From: Apophysomyces variabilis
Taxonomy: Eukaryota > Mucoromycota > Mucoromycetes > Mucorales > Mucoraceae
Direction of reading: 5' to 3'
Assembly (NCBI GenBank): GCA_002749535.1
Contig: MZZL01000394.1
Coordinates: forward strand, 372,001 to 436,000
Length of the DNA stretch: 64,000 nucleotides
The notes under the pieces are model-generated. The model was not told the origin of the DNA and did not search any database. It saw only the letters and a program-made list of their open reading frames with translations. The position numbers and the translations under genes are program-made. Each line of letters starts with the position of its first letter. Position 1 is the first letter of the stretch. Positions 45,558-57,594 of the stretch are shown here, one piece after another.

Positions 45558-46001
45558 TGAAGTGTCAAAAGTGAGATCAAAATAAAGAAAGGATAACTGA
45601 TAGAATTAGCAAGACTGAGATAATGTTCTTTATTTTCAAGTGCTTTTCTTTTATAGTTTTCTAGTTGAATGATCAAGACTATAAGTATGAAACTTCTTGT
45701 AAACCAATAACATAAGAAGAAAAGTTTTCATCCAATTGTCTGTAACATAAACCAATGGTACAATTGAAGAATCAAGTGTTATTGGTATTAAGGATAAGAC
45801 AATGATAGTTCCTGGTAATCGGTAAGAAAGCTAGGAATAAAAAGTTCTTTTTTCAGATATCAAAAGTCAGAATCAGAGATGAATATGTGATCTTATGTAA
45901 CATGAAAAGTTTTACAAGAAGTTCACCTGGCTATAGCTAAGACATTGCCAAGATTCAGAAAATATGGCTAAATTACTATGAAAAGGATGTCAGATATGAC
46001 A
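45558..46001 (-). repeat. G7 3' LTR
   Basis: This LTR is 444 bp, TGAAGTGTCAAAAG...CAGATATGACA. It differs from the partner at roughly 20 positions, all transitions by my reading. Confidence 0.95.
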
Positions 46002-46139
46002 TTGCCCCCTGCCAGGTTGGGACAACTGTTTGAAATGGTTGTGTAAAGTCCCTACGCTTGTGGATATTGATATCAATAGCAATGTCAATAAAAACCCTGT
46101 CAAAAAACCTAGTGGGAAAAATTAGGGAAAAGACATGCT

Positions 46140-49100
46140 CTAAGCGCGTCTACGTTTGATAGAACGACTGTTTAAATCTTCAGTGGGAGGTTTTCTGTCA
46201 CCCAGTTTACGTCATTGCCAGTATTTTTCAATGAGTGAAAGATCACTGAAGTGTTCTACTGGCTCCCATGTATCATGTTCAGAACTATAGTTCTTCCACT
46301 ATACTCTATAAAGGTATTGACCTGGTTTGCCCAGTTTAACCTTGTGATCAACAATAGCTTGTACTTCATAGACGTCATCTGTTTTAACAACAGTGTTTTG
46401 AGAGATAAGCTTAATGTGAGAGGGTGGAATGTTTCAGGCAAGTAGTGCACCTGTTTTATCAATAAGTATGTAACTACCTCCTTTTGTCTTTCCACTGACA
46501 GTGAATGGTCCTTCATATCGTAGATCAGTCTTTGATGATCGCATGACATTTTTGATCATGACCTTACTGCTATTGGAAAATTCCTGAATAATATGGTGAC
46601 TAGATTCAAACTTTGTCTGTTCTGTTGCATGCAGTGTTTTGATGCGTTCATTAATAGCCAGAATGACGATCTTTTCCATTTCTTCAATTTGTTTCTGATG
46701 TTCTTTGATATTGTCAAAGTGAGAAGAAGTCTTACCAAGCTCCATATTTTGGTAGTCCTGGAAAGGATTGATTCGTCGTGCAAACATCAAGTCAAATGGA
46801 CAGGTGGAATGTAGCTTGGCATGTTTGAGGTTCATTGCCAGTTGCGTACTTGGGACATATAAATTCCAATTGTCCTTTTTACCCTCCAAACATTTAACAA
46901 TTACCTGTTTTGTTGTGTCAACCCACTTCTCGGCAACTCCATTGGCTCAAGGATGATAAGGTACAACAAGTCAGTGGTTAAAGCCAGAATGTTCAGTGAT
47001 CAAATCTATCAGCTCATTAACAAACTCAGAACTGTTGTCAGATTGTAAAATCTTTGGGAAGCCAAAATCACAGAAAACTTTAATAAGTTGATGTGCAATT
47101 GTAAGGGCAGATTTATCTGGTATGGCTTGTAGAATACAGAAGTGAGTGAAGATATCAACCATAACAAGAATGTAGTTATTGCTGCTTGTGGAGGTAGTGC
47201 TGAGCGTACCCAGATCAATTGCCCAGTGATCTCCAGGAGCATTCGCAGTGATGTTCTTCAGAGGATAGTAGCTGTGTTTGCCAATGTTAAAGTGCTGGCA
47301 AGCAGGGCATTTCGCAACAGTGTTCAAGGCATCCTGTTTAAGATTGGCCTAATGTAAGCCATCACTGTGGATTGCTTTGACAATAGCATCTGCACTGAAG
47401 TGACCCATTAAGTGGGCTTGTTCAAGGAGGTCAGGTCACTCCTCTTCTGGTGGCGTTATGTAGTCAGCAGGTTAGAGCATCCGCTAAGCTGGTTTCTGCA
47501 GTTTGTTGTAAGAGGGTGCAGCCTCTTGTGTAGAACGTGAGTCACTGTATTTAAGTGACGTTTTGTCTATGTTGCCCCCCTCCAGCTCTTTTGCTATAGG
47601 GAAAAGGTGAGACAAAGTATCAGGCAAAACATTTTTGATACCCAGTAAATGAGCAATGTCGTATGTGTAGTTACAAAGGATGTTCAACCAGTTGACCATC
47701 ATAGGGTTCGCGATAGGTTGCATGTGGATGTAGGTCAGTGCCTTATGGTCTGTGTACAGTGTAAACTTGTGACCCTACAAAAACTGGTAGAATTTGCGGA
47801 ATGTATAGATGATGGCAAGAAGCTCACGTTTTGTCATAGAATAGTTACGTTCAGCAGAGTTGAGAGCGCGAGCTATAAAACCAATGTAACGGTATTGGTT
47901 GTCAATGACCTGGAAAAGAATAGCACCAATGCCAACGTTGGACGCATCTGTAGCTACAGCGAATGGGTAGCGTAAGTCAAGGGGACTAAGAATGGGAGTA
48001 TGTAGTAACATCGTCTTGATGTTGTCAAATGCCTGCATATGTTCCATAGTCCATAAATCCCTGAGAGAATCCTTGTGGTGTAGGCGGTCCAGGGGTGCCA
48101 TGATGGTAGAGAGGTTGGGAAGATGCTCTCTGAAGTAATTGACAAGGCCCAGGAAACGTTGTATGTCCTTATCAGTAGTAGGTTGAGGCCATTTCTGCAC
48201 ATTGGCAACTTTGCATGGATCCAAGGAAACATCTTTGGCACTAACACAGAAACTGAGCAGGTAAATAGACTGTTGCACAAAGTGGCATTTGTCTGGATTA
48301 AGAATCAAGTTTACGTCTGTAAGATGTTGAATAGCCTCTTGGACATGATGGACGTGTTCAACAAGATTCTTGGAGAAAATAACAATATCATCCACAAAGG
48401 TAGTGACAAATGGTGTATCTTGGTAGATGTAGTTCATCACTTATTGAAATTTGGATGAAATAGGCTTCAAACCAAAAGGACAGCCATGGAACATATACTG
48501 GATACCGCTTACTGTAAAGGCAGTCTTGTGTTGATCAGGCTCATGGATCTTAAAATGGTGGAATGCATTTTTCAGATTGAGCGTGGTAAAGACTATGGCA
48601 CCAGACATCTTCTTGAAAATGTCACTGATGTGGGGAAGAGGGAAGCGATCATCAGGAAGTAAATGGTTGATGTGGCGCAGATCCAAACAAGGACAGTACT
48701 TGGTAAAGTTACCATCAATATCCTTTTTAGATGCGAATGTTAACAGACTGTTCCAAGCTGTGTTGACAGGTGCCCTAGTGATGATACTGTCTGAGAGCCA
48801 CTTATCAACCTGTTCCTGTAAGATTGGTTTAAGTGTTTCTGAAACCTTGTAAGGAGGACGATAGGCTGTAACGCCAGCAGGAGTATCCAAATGAATGATG
48901 GATTCTGGAACCATGCAGAATGATGAGGAAGGAATGGAAGCATTAGCCTGTATGAAGGTCTGTATAGCTTCATGAAATTTCTGTTGTTCTGATAAAGAAC
49001 CTGCAGGAGAATTGTTAGGCTCGAAATCATCAAGAGAATTGGATGGCAGTTGTGGAAGGCCTGTACGATACCAACAAGAAGGAAGACCTTTCAAATGAAT

Positions 49101-49538
49101 GCCAAAATGATGTTTAATATCATTGCCAATGCAAACTTCTGCTTTGCCATGTAAATCAAAAACTTCAAAGGAATGACTGATAGTTTTGCTATTGCAACTG
49201 ATTGACAATTTATTTGTAATACCCAGTTTATCTACAGAAATGTGCTTGTTTGCAAGATGTACTACTCCAGACTGCGGTATGATCTGCCATTAAAAACGGC
49301 GGCACAGAGAAGAAGAGACAGTACTCGTGGTTGCACCTGGGTCCAATAAGGCCCAAAGCTGGTGATTCTGTAAGATGATTAGTATGTAATATGAGCGTGT
49401 GTTTTCAAAGGAATACTCATCAATACTGCGTGATAACTTACATTGGATGCAAGCGCCAGAAAGGGTTTCTTCTACCTCTTCTATGTTGATGTCTGGTGTA
49501 TCCTTGAGAGCTGGTTCAGCAGGCTGAACGTGTGTGCT
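46140..49538 (-). pseudogene. G7 pol with chromodomain
   Basis: From 49538 down: a protease remnant LWALLDPGATTS (Pro replaces Ser/Thr of the active site). Reverse transcriptase has PILQEQVDKWLSDSIITRA, DIDGNFTKYCPCLDLRHIN, FPLPHISDIFKKM and TFVDDIVIFSKN. RNase H has FAVATDASNVGIGAILFQ and LYTDHKALTYI. Integrase has HLMGHFSADAIV...CPACQ, HWAIDLGTLS (Asp), ILQSDNSSEFVN (Asp) and ANGVAEKWV (Glu). It ends with a chromodomain at about 46380-46218 (YEVQAIVDHK, YRVYWKNYSSEHDTWEP). In chromoviruses this domain directs integration to heterochromatin. Stops occur at about 49236, 48438, 47766, 47483, 46968 and 46432. Confidence 0.92.
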
Positions 49539-50864
49539 TCAGATAGCCACTGTCTTGCACTTGTGGCCAGGAACCCAAAGGTTCCTGCAAGTGAAGCAAG
49601 ACTTGCTTTTGCCTTTACCCTTGTTAGAAGGTGTGTCAGGTGCTAGAGCATAGGATGATGATGATGAGGAAGATGGACCAGAAGCAGCAGTAGTAGGCGT
49701 CAAAAATTGGCAGAAAGGATTGTGCTTGCTGGTAAGACCAGAACCAACAAAGGAACCCTGTGGTTGTGTAAAGAGTGCAGCTTTGCGGCACTCTTCAGTA
49801 CTGTGGCGACCTTTGCCATGGATATGGCAGTATTTGGCCAATGCCTTAGATGATGATAGAGTGGATGGCGAAGCAGTCTCAACTCTGCATTTCTTTCTGT
49901 CATCATATGTGGGAACGGATCCTGATGATGGTGAGAGAGAGGGCAAAGAAGATACTACTTGATCATGATGAGAATGACCATGGCGTTGGCGTGTACGGCC
50001 TTCCAGAGAGAGAGCAAAAGAAGCGATTTGCTGGACTGACTGCTTGTTTTCAGGTGCCAGACCAGCATGGGCAGTATCCACTCTATCAGCCAAATCAGGA
50101 AGCAAAGCACCAAGATACTGGTTCACCATGATAAGGTTGTCAGGAGCACGGGCCTCCCAACACAAATGTTCAAACTGGGCAGTAAAGGCAGAGATGGACT
50201 CGAAAGGATGCATATGGATTGCCATAAGCTCGTCAGTAAGGTTGGATAACCGTTCAGCATCCTGAACAGCAAAATCTTAGATCAAGGCAGACTTGGCAAA
50301 ACTCTAGGGTTGGTGACCTTGATCCTCCAAATGAACCTCGAACCAGGAATGGTGGTCTGGTGACATGACAATAGGCAAATAGATATGCCATACCTCATTG
50401 ATGTTGAGGAAATCAGCACAAATTACATCCTGGAAGCGGATCAAACAGTCGTGGATATTAGGGTAGATAATGGCATCTGATTTTCATTCATAACCCACCC
50501 ATTGGAAGAAGGGAAGGTTGGTTGGTGCGCGGTGGGATTTATGAGACTTGACAGACATAGACGGTGCTAATGATTCGATGAGTTTTTGAGCGCCCAACAT
50601 AACTTGGATCTGTCCAGACAACTGTTCCATTTCCTGACCAATCTGGATAATGGCCGCTTGGTCCTTGGCCTGGACTGCTCTGGCGTTCTTGACCATTAAC
50701 AAGGCCAATTCATCCCTGAGCTCCAAAAGAACTTCTTTGGCCTGCACTTGAGGTGAAGGGGAAAGAGGGGTAGTGGAAATATCTGACATAACTGAGTGTT
50801 CCTTAGCAGGAACACTGGGAGAAACGGCATTAGAAAAGGAAGTGTTGAAGGTAGAGAAAGACAT
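49539..50864 (-). pseudogene. G7 gag
   Basis: The start MSFSTFNTSF (50864) is followed by a Ser/Pro-rich N-terminus, a helical LLELRDELALLMVKNARAVQ segment, and LPFFQWVGYE with a stop. The capsid-like region has AFTAQFEHLCWEARAPDNLIMVNQYLGALLPDL (about 50190-50090). The Ser-rich tail ends in CFTCRNLWVPGHKC, a variant CCHC knuckle. There is one stop at 50484 and others near 50330-50280. It would form the particle of the chromovirus. Confidence 0.87.
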
Positions 50865-50908
50865 GGTAAGTGAAAATAAAGAAAAAAAAAGAATTCGCTG
50901 AAAAAAAA

Positions 50909-51352
50909 TGAAGTGTCAAAAGTGAGATCAAAATAAAGAAAGAATAACCAATGGAATCAGCGAGACTGAGATAATGTTCTTTATTTTCAAGTGCTTTTCT
51001 TTTATAGTTTTCTAGTTGAATGATCGGGACTATAAGTGTGAAACTTCTTGTAAACCAATAACATAAGAAGAAAAGTTTTCATCCAATTGTCTATAACATA
51101 AACCAATGGTACAATTGAAGAATCAAGTGTTATTGGTATTAAGGATAAGACAATGATAGTTCCTGGTAATCAGTAAGAAAGCTAGGAACAAAAAGTTCTT
51201 TTTTCAGATACTGAAAGTCAGAATCGGAGATGAATATGTGATCTCATGTAACATGAAAAGTTTTACAAGAAGTTCACCTGGCTATAGCTGAGACATTGCC
51301 AAGATTCAGAAAATATGGCTAAATCACTATAAAAAGGATGTTAGATACAACA
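50909..51352 (-). repeat. G7 5' LTR
   Basis: This LTR is 444 bp and ends GATACAACA at 51352, next to GTAAT. Confidence 0.95.
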
Positions 51353-51357
51353 GTAAT

Positions 51358-52015
51358 TCATCCAATTGTCATTGTAATTCATTGAGCTCTAAGGGCAATA
51401 TCTTGAATGGTGATCTTGCAATAGGTTTCATATCACCTATGTCAATAATATGTTCAATATCTTTTTCTGGAGATAGACCAAGCAACTTGTCATAAAAGAC
51501 ATCTTGATACTTATCAATAAGTTCCTGCATAGGCTCCAGAATCTCTTTTGACTGAATTTTACTTTCTAGTAAGTGTATTATGTATAAACCTTACACCTTA
51601 TTTTTGCAGATTGTTTTGCTGACTTGCTTGTGCAATAGCAGGTATTGCACCCTGGAGTTCCTCAAATAATAGATGGGCTGTAACTTATATTCTCTGTCCT
51701 TAACCTTGATTGTCTAAGTATCTGTTGTCTAGTCAGCTTTTAGTGCATATCCTACCAGCCAATTCCTTCCAAAAATGATATTGAATTTTGTTTCTAGGAT
51801 GTAAGCATCAACTACTATAGCACATACTGACAAGGTAAACAGGACCTTAGCCTTCTTAAAAATGTTCAATTTATGACTGCTGGTAGTTTCAACTTCATGC
51901 ACTATAATACTAAATATCTTGAGTTCTTTGGATAGCCTAGGCAAAATATAACTTGCACTTGCCCCTATATCAATCAGTGCCAGTATTCTTTTGTTGTTGC
52001 ATAAGCCCCTATACA
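51358..52015 (-). pseudogene. Gypsy G6 protease to RT linker
   Basis: From 52015 down it reads LYRGLCNNKRILALIDIGASASYILPR, a retropepsin in which the active site reads DIG instead of DTG/DSG. It continues through VETTSSHKLN, KFNIIFGRNWLVG, and then linker fragments to ELNELQWQLDELL at the G7 insertion. The protease N-terminus continues at 54606, beyond the SINE and pogo insertions, where LLPLYRG is reconstituted across the junction. Confidence 0.85.
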
Positions 52016-52368
52016 GATAAAATTGATTTTTTATTAGGAAAGAGGGGGAAGACACAAGGGCAGGTGAGCACTGCGCTTTTCTAAGCATGTTTGCTCTCGC
52101 CAGATCACAACAGTCTTTTTAGGTCATACAAGAGAAAGCATATATTTCTACTACAACTAATGTTCGGTAACAGGTAAAGCCAGAGGTGGTCTTGAGTTGG
52201 GTGCTTGGGAAAGGGTACTGCCATGGGAGTAGCTTACATGGACCAAGACAGGAAGAAGAACAGAATATGGCATCAAAACTCTTGCAGTGAGATTCGAACC
52301 AAGGTTGGTCAGAAAGGAACAGAAATGGATCAAGCAACTTATCTAGTTGCAGCAGGGGACAAAGCCCC
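52016..52368 (-). mobile_element. tRNA-derived SINE (353 bp) with 14-bp target duplication
   Basis: On the minus strand the element starts GGGGCTTTGTCCCCTGC. It has a box A-like TAGATAAGTTGC and, 45 bp later, a box B GGTTCGAATCT, the spacing of an internal RNA polymerase III promoter. It ends in an AT-rich tail (TTATTAAAAAATCAATTTTATC-like). A perfect 14-bp duplication TAAGCCCCTATACA flanks it: copy 1 at 52002-52015, and copy 2 at 52369-52380 plus CA at 54606-54607, after a pogo element inserted in it. It has no coding capacity and would need a LINE for movement. Confidence 0.75.
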
Positions 52369-52380
52369 TAAGCCCCTATA

Positions 52381-54603
52381 CAGTGCCCCCCTGCTATTGT
52401 CAATCCCTGTTAATGTCAACCCCCGCTTATTTTCAATGATTTTCAGATTCTCGAGAAAACACTTATAAAAATTTTCAATCTCTCACTAATTTCATGATTC
52501 AATGTCTATAGGGGGGTTGAAACAGAATCGGGGTTTTCTTTAAAAAGCAAAATATTAGCCTACTCCCCAAACTGAAGGCAGTTTATAACGCGTTTATTAT
52601 TTAGAAAAATGTAAAGTAATCAAAGATTGTGTTTGATTTTGAAGACACTCTCGATGAAGTTCATCCTGTAACACTCACAGTTGGTTCTTCAGCTCTCCAT
52701 GAGTGTCATCATCAAGGAAAAATATAACCTCATTGACCTTCATAAGCTTTTCTTTCATTGAGAGCTTGACAACACAATCATCATCATCTCTTTTTTCTTC
52801 TTGTCGTGCCTCCTTTTCTGTAGCATCAATCTCTTTTTCCAGTAAGAGGATATCAATGATATCATCCTCACTTTGTGGCCGAGTTACTTTGCGTTCCTCA
52901 ACCAGTTCCAAGTCTATATCAACTTTCCCAGCAACATCTGGACCATAAATGCCTTGATAATGCAACATGAGTTGTTCTTTGACAGCTTTGCATTCTTCAG
53001 GTTCGCTAATATGACTGACTTCTCCATCACCAATCAGTTTCATCTTCCGCCAACAGTTCTGTATTGTTTGCTTTGTAACCTTTTTCAAAGCCATCACAAT
53101 CCACTTCATTGCGTGACACTGGTCGACCTTGAATGGGTTTTCTACTGGCTGTAGTCCACGCACCTTTAAAGTAATGGCATTATAGGCTCTTTTATATTGT
53201 AGATTTCTAAACAAATAGTAAGTAACATTCATTTTTACTTGCACTTTTACATTACTGATAATGAGCTTTAAAGGTTCAGATAATACCAGCATCCAAAGGT
53301 TGTAGCTTTGCAGTTGTATTTGCAGGAAGATACAGCAACTCAACGTTCATTGTGTTGTATTGACATCAATGCCCAGAAAAATTGTCAAGTAACAAAAGTA
53401 CTTTTCGACCTTTTTCACGCATAGAATCATCAAAACGCATCAGATACATCCTAAATATATCTCCTGTCATCCAGGAAGTCGAGTTAAAAAAGTATTGGTG
53501 GAAACCTAGAAGATGAGCTATATGTTTGGTTAGTGAAGTCTCCTAAGTTTAAACAAGTCTATTACTGGGTTTGCCTCCAAAACACCTTGGTTTCTCATGT
53601 TTTCCAATAATAAGCGGGTGCCTTACATCGCTACCATCGCTGTTGACAGTAATAGCTATTGTAAGTCTTGACTTGTCAGCCTTCCTGCCAAGAATGGGGG
53701 CACTAGAGATTGTTGTAACTGGTGGTTCACTGTAATACAGCGCAGTCTCATCCATGTTGTATACATTACAAGGATGGTAAGAAGCAATCTTTCTTCTAAT
53801 TGATGCTATAGAAGTAGTTATTGCTTCTTCATCGATGGCACCTGCTTCACTATGGATTCTGTGTACTCCAATGCTATACCGCTTTTGAAAACGATGCTGC
53901 CAGCCATTGGAAAATTTGATTCATTCATTTTCCGGGATTTGCAATTTGTCTGCTATTTTTTGACCAGCTTTCTTGATCATATCCCATTTCGTCTGGATGT
54001 TATTTTGTTCTGCAACCTGGATCCATAGTGCCAAAGCCTCTTCCAGTTTCTAGAATACTAACTGTAAGCCACATTAGTCATTAAACTTAAGTGTTACCGT
54101 ATGGGCACAGCCACGCTGCTTCTTTTTCTATTGAAACGTATAATCTTCTTTATCTTCTCGGGCGTGCTTCAAGAGCTTGGATATGGTAGTGATATTTGGT
54201 GGCTTTTTCAACTTGAACTCATCTTTAGCCCAGGCTGACAACTGCGCATTGATTAAATGTAGATTATCAGTTTTCTTTTTGAAGAGTGCCATTTTTTGAG
54301 TGGTAGTCAGCAAGATGTATTGTTGAACCATTTTGTACTGAAACTATCCAGTTTCTTGCAATACTATTCACTTTATTTATGTATATCAGAGAGAATGATA
54401 ACAATGACAGCTCATTTATCAGACATGACTCATAGGTCATTGTACAGTGCAAATGAGTCACTGCTTAATCATAGCCAATATTAGTGGATAACTAGTATTT
54501 TTGTACTACGTTGAGTCATTGCACCTCCCTGTTAATGTCACCTCCCGTCTATTTTCAATCAGTATAGCCTAATGGAGGCATTGACAATAGCAGGGGGGCA
54601 CTG
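52381..54603 (-). mobile_element. pogo/Tigger-type DNA transposon (2.2 kb)
   Basis: The inverted repeats are CAGTGCCCCCCTGCTATTGT (52381 on) and its inverse ending 54603. They are flanked by TA on both sides (52379-52380 and 54604-54605). It encodes a CENP-B-like/DDE transposase on the minus strand. It landed in the second copy of the SINE target duplication. Confidence 0.95.
52675..54331 (-). pseudogene. pogo-type transposase, inactivated
   Basis: The N-terminal HTH of CENP-B type (LSAWAKDEFKLKKPPNITTISKLL, about 54250-54180) begins the gene, from ATG 54331 or 54292. The second HTH contains WIQVAEQNN, KWDMIKKAGQKIADKL and NGWQHRFQKRY. The catalytic core has YNMDETALYY (first Asp, about 53755), LLLLDNFSGH (second Asp, about 53400) and LPANTTAKLQPLDAG (third Asp, about 53310). 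An acidic C-terminal tail ends at 52675. Stops at about 54128, 53925, 53547 and 53363 inactivate it. It is the standard domain order of the pogo/Tigger group of the Tc1/mariner superfamily. Confidence 0.9.
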
Positions 54604-54605
54604 TA

Positions 54606-55183
54606 CAATGGTAATAATTTGCCACCACTGCATGTAAAAAGTTTTTCCAGATGACAATAATCTTCTCATAACTGTTGCTCCTTGGTGAGAGCTTCTTGGA
54701 CTACATCTTCACCATGCTGGTCACCCTCAGTTGCATTCACCAAGATGCCACCTGGAGTGTTCTGCAATTCTTGAGAAATAACCATTGCAGCTTCGTCCTT
54801 GTCCTGGTGAGTTTTGACCAGCCCTACTGGAGGATTACTTGTCTCATTTGGACCCTTGTAAACAATTCCCTGATCCTCCAATGACTGGTTTTTCTTGTAA
54901 AGAAGTAGTTCATGGTTGCGCGCATGTTTCCCCTTATTTATATATGTGCAGCATCAAAATCCTGCATCTTGGGATCTTCTTTTACCCTGTCTTGATGTTG
55001 GTGACACTCACACTTAATATGACCAATGTGACTACACTTAAAACAACGAATGTTGCTTTTGTAAGATGAATGACTTGATGCAACAACGTCAAAGTCCATC
55101 AGAGTGGCTTCTTATGGAACATAACCTCTATTGCTTGCTGAGAAAGTAAGTTTTGAAATGTAACAGGATGATGGCAGCAGACC
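54606..55183 (-). pseudogene. Gypsy G6 gag C-terminus and protease start
   Basis: From 55183 down the fragments read LMDFDVV, a CCHC knuckle CFKCSHIGHIKCEC (about 55050-55010), HQHQDRVKEDPKMQDFDA, then an acidic/Gln-rich linker (54881-54666) and LLPLYRG across the pogo and SINE site. It continues the gag at 62610 once the CACTA element and one TTT are removed. Many stops are present. Confidence 0.8.
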
Positions 55184-55186
55184 TTT

Positions 55187-55380
55187 CACTGCAGTTGAAA
55201 GGACGTTTTACCCTGGGTAAAATCTGGGTAAAACGTCAAATATTACTCACATTTTACCTACATTTTACCCACATTTTACTCAGTGGGTAAAACTTTTGAC
55301 AAGTGGGTGAAATGTATCTTTTACCCACATTTTACCCACATTTTACCCACATTTTACCCACCTTCTATACCTTTATTAAT
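55187..55380. repeat. CACTA left subterminal array
   Basis: At least ten copies of TTTTACCC(A/T) or its inverse occur in direct and inverted orientation, with GGGTAAAACG pairs. Such arrays are transposase binding sites in other CACTA elements. The following 55380-56498 is non-coding A/T-rich leader, nearly identical to the inverse of 10600-11570. Confidence 0.75.
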
Positions 55381-56498
55381 TGGATAAAACAGTATATGTC
55401 AGACGTAATTACATTAATGCTATTGGACTAAGTTGTATGCATTCAACAACTAATATTAAAATTCTATTCGACCATATTCTTTTCTTTAAGCTCTTTTATT
55501 GGATTAACTTGCTTACAACAATACATGCTATTGGAGCTAATGATTCTTATCTAGTCTTTCTGATTGGATGCTCTTTTCATTGCATTCATTATTTTAGCCA
55601 ATAAAATACACTTCTTTATCATGTACAAGAACACTTCTTTAGTATTATATATAGAGAAAACAAACATTTTTATTTTATTGAAGATATATAATATAATGTA
55701 TGAACAGGTATCTAACTTTATGATTAGATCTATATAAGCTTACCTAATTACTAAACGCTTAAAAATGATAATTAGAAAGTCATACTAAAACTTAACATGT
55801 TAATATACCTAAGATGGCATAGCAATAATGAACAGCAGCATTATATGTAGGCCTACAAAAGATTATATTTATGAGTAATCAAGTTACAACATAGAAAAAT
55901 ATCTATACCATTAAAACATGTGTTATGTTTCTCTGTTTACATTTTTTAAAGAAAGGAAAAGCTACTCTATAGGACAAATGAAAAGTCAAGATTAGTTATA
56001 TTTAGGTCAATCAATCAAAATACCTTAGTTAAAAGTAAGAAGTAAGCTTTCCTATAATGTTGCAATTATATTGGCTATCAAAAGAAAAAAAAGAATGAGG
56101 TGCTATCAAATGAAGATAAAAGCTTACCAGTAAAGAACACGCTTTTAGGTCAAGGATGTATGTCATTAAGATGATATATCATCAACATTGTGAAAGTGAG
56201 TTTGCTGATGAAGACGTACTGAAAACGCCATAGAATGAAAAAAAGCAGAGGAAAAAGTTTGTAAAAGAAAAGGATAAATAAAAAGAAAACGCAAATAACC
56301 CCCATAAAAAAGAAAAAAAATTCCTAGAGGCACATAATAAAAATATTTATGCAGTTTCTGGGAATTGCGTACACACTATCATACCCCTTATGTTTTACAT
56401 TTATTAGTTTGTTTTCTTGTCTGCCAAAGTAAGACACATTATACAGAGAATAAAGTACTTAACTTATTCATATGCATTAAAAAATATCTTCCAACCAA

Positions 56499-57489
56499 AT
56501 GTTCTCTTCCAATGAAGCATCCTCTAACAAAATCTCTTCAAACCATGTGCCTAGTAATCAGCAACTGTCCCGTCAAATTAGTCTTCTAAGGGATGAGTTT
56601 CATGACCTTACTTCAGATCTTAGAGCTGAATTTCATCGACAAATAAGCGTGCTGCAGGAGCAGCAAAGCCAGAACACTACATCTAGTGTCATGGAATTCA
56701 GTGTGCCAATGCAATCTGTTACAGAGTGTTCTGGGCGATCCAATGACCATGAATTGTCTGTAAGTGTGTTAAATCTGGGTATGAACTATAACTAATAAGT
56801 GTTGTTAATCTGTGAATAAGAGGGTTATTCGCTAGTACATTGCTGAGCTGGCCAAGGAAGACAAAGGGTACAAGCTTGACAAACCCTTTAATTCTGAAGC
56901 CAATAACTCAGTAATGGCGCAAGTTGAAGAATACATTCACTAAATGTTGCCAGGCAATCAGGTCATGCAGTCTAGCAAAAAACTTCGTATAATGCTGTAC
57001 GACCATTTCAGAAATACAAAAAAGAGGTCTGCTGTTTCAGCAGAGAAGAAAAAGGAGACACAGAAGGGAAGACGCCGCTATCAGCATGTGACAAGGGTAT
57101 GGCAAACTTCTTTCAAATTTGAAAGTCTAACTTTATTCACCATTTAGAAACTGACATGTAGGATGGAGGCGCTCTCCAAATATAAAGAAGAGTTTAAAGA
57201 GCGCTTTGTAGGTGACGTTGTGCGCCTCCTTTTGTGAGACTGTATGTCTGCAAAAGAATCTGATGGTGAGGATAGCTCGTCCTTATACGTCAAACGTCTG
57301 CGTTGGAGGTCAGACTAGGTAAGTATCCTGTGACCATCCATGATCTGTACTAATAATTTCTGGAAGGCAAACAAGTGCCTGGAATTACTAGATAGGCTCT
57401 GCCTATCAACAAAAAAGTTCTATACCAACCGTGTAGAAGAAGTGGAGTTGGAATGCCCCATAGGAATGCTATCTTGGATATGCAAATAA
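56499..57489 (+). pseudogene. CACTA accessory protein gene
   Basis: Exon 1 (56499-56761) encodes a Ser/Asn-rich start and a likely coiled coil (LSRQISLLRDEFHDLTSDLRAEF, split here by Asp and Leu heptads). Exons after a GTAAGT intron (56762-56820) read YIAELAKEDKGYKLDKPFN, VEEYIH and a basic stretch KKLRIMLYDHFRNTKKR. A second intron (about 57099-57147) leads to EALSKYKEEFKERF and KRLRWRSD. After a third intron it ends CLELLDRLCLSTKKFY...MLSWICK at 57489. Stops are near 56836, 56942 and 57236. I do not recognise the family. Its place opposite the transposase suggests the second, DNA-binding protein of CACTA elements. Confidence 0.5.
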
Positions 57490-57594
57490 GGTATATAAAT
57501 GACGTTTATTTAACGATATTGAAAGTGCTAACTTGTAACAATAGAAATAAAAACGTTTTGAAACATACAATATTGCTATCAATTCTTTAGAGTT

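Larger units (their letters stand above)
45558..51352 (-). mobile_element. Chromovirus-type gypsy G7 (5.8 kb)
   Basis: Two 444-bp LTRs (45558-46001 and 50909-51352) are flanked by an exact 5-bp duplication GTAAT (45553-45557 and 51353-51357). Gag, protease, reverse transcriptase, RNase H, integrase and a C-terminal chromodomain follow on the minus strand. A purine tract TGGCAGGGGGCAA precedes the 3' LTR. It lacks the TTGGTAGCTGAT primer site of the other gypsy copies; a T-rich TTTTTTTTCAGCG follows the 5' LTR instead. It interrupts the reverse transcriptase of G6. Confidence 0.97.
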
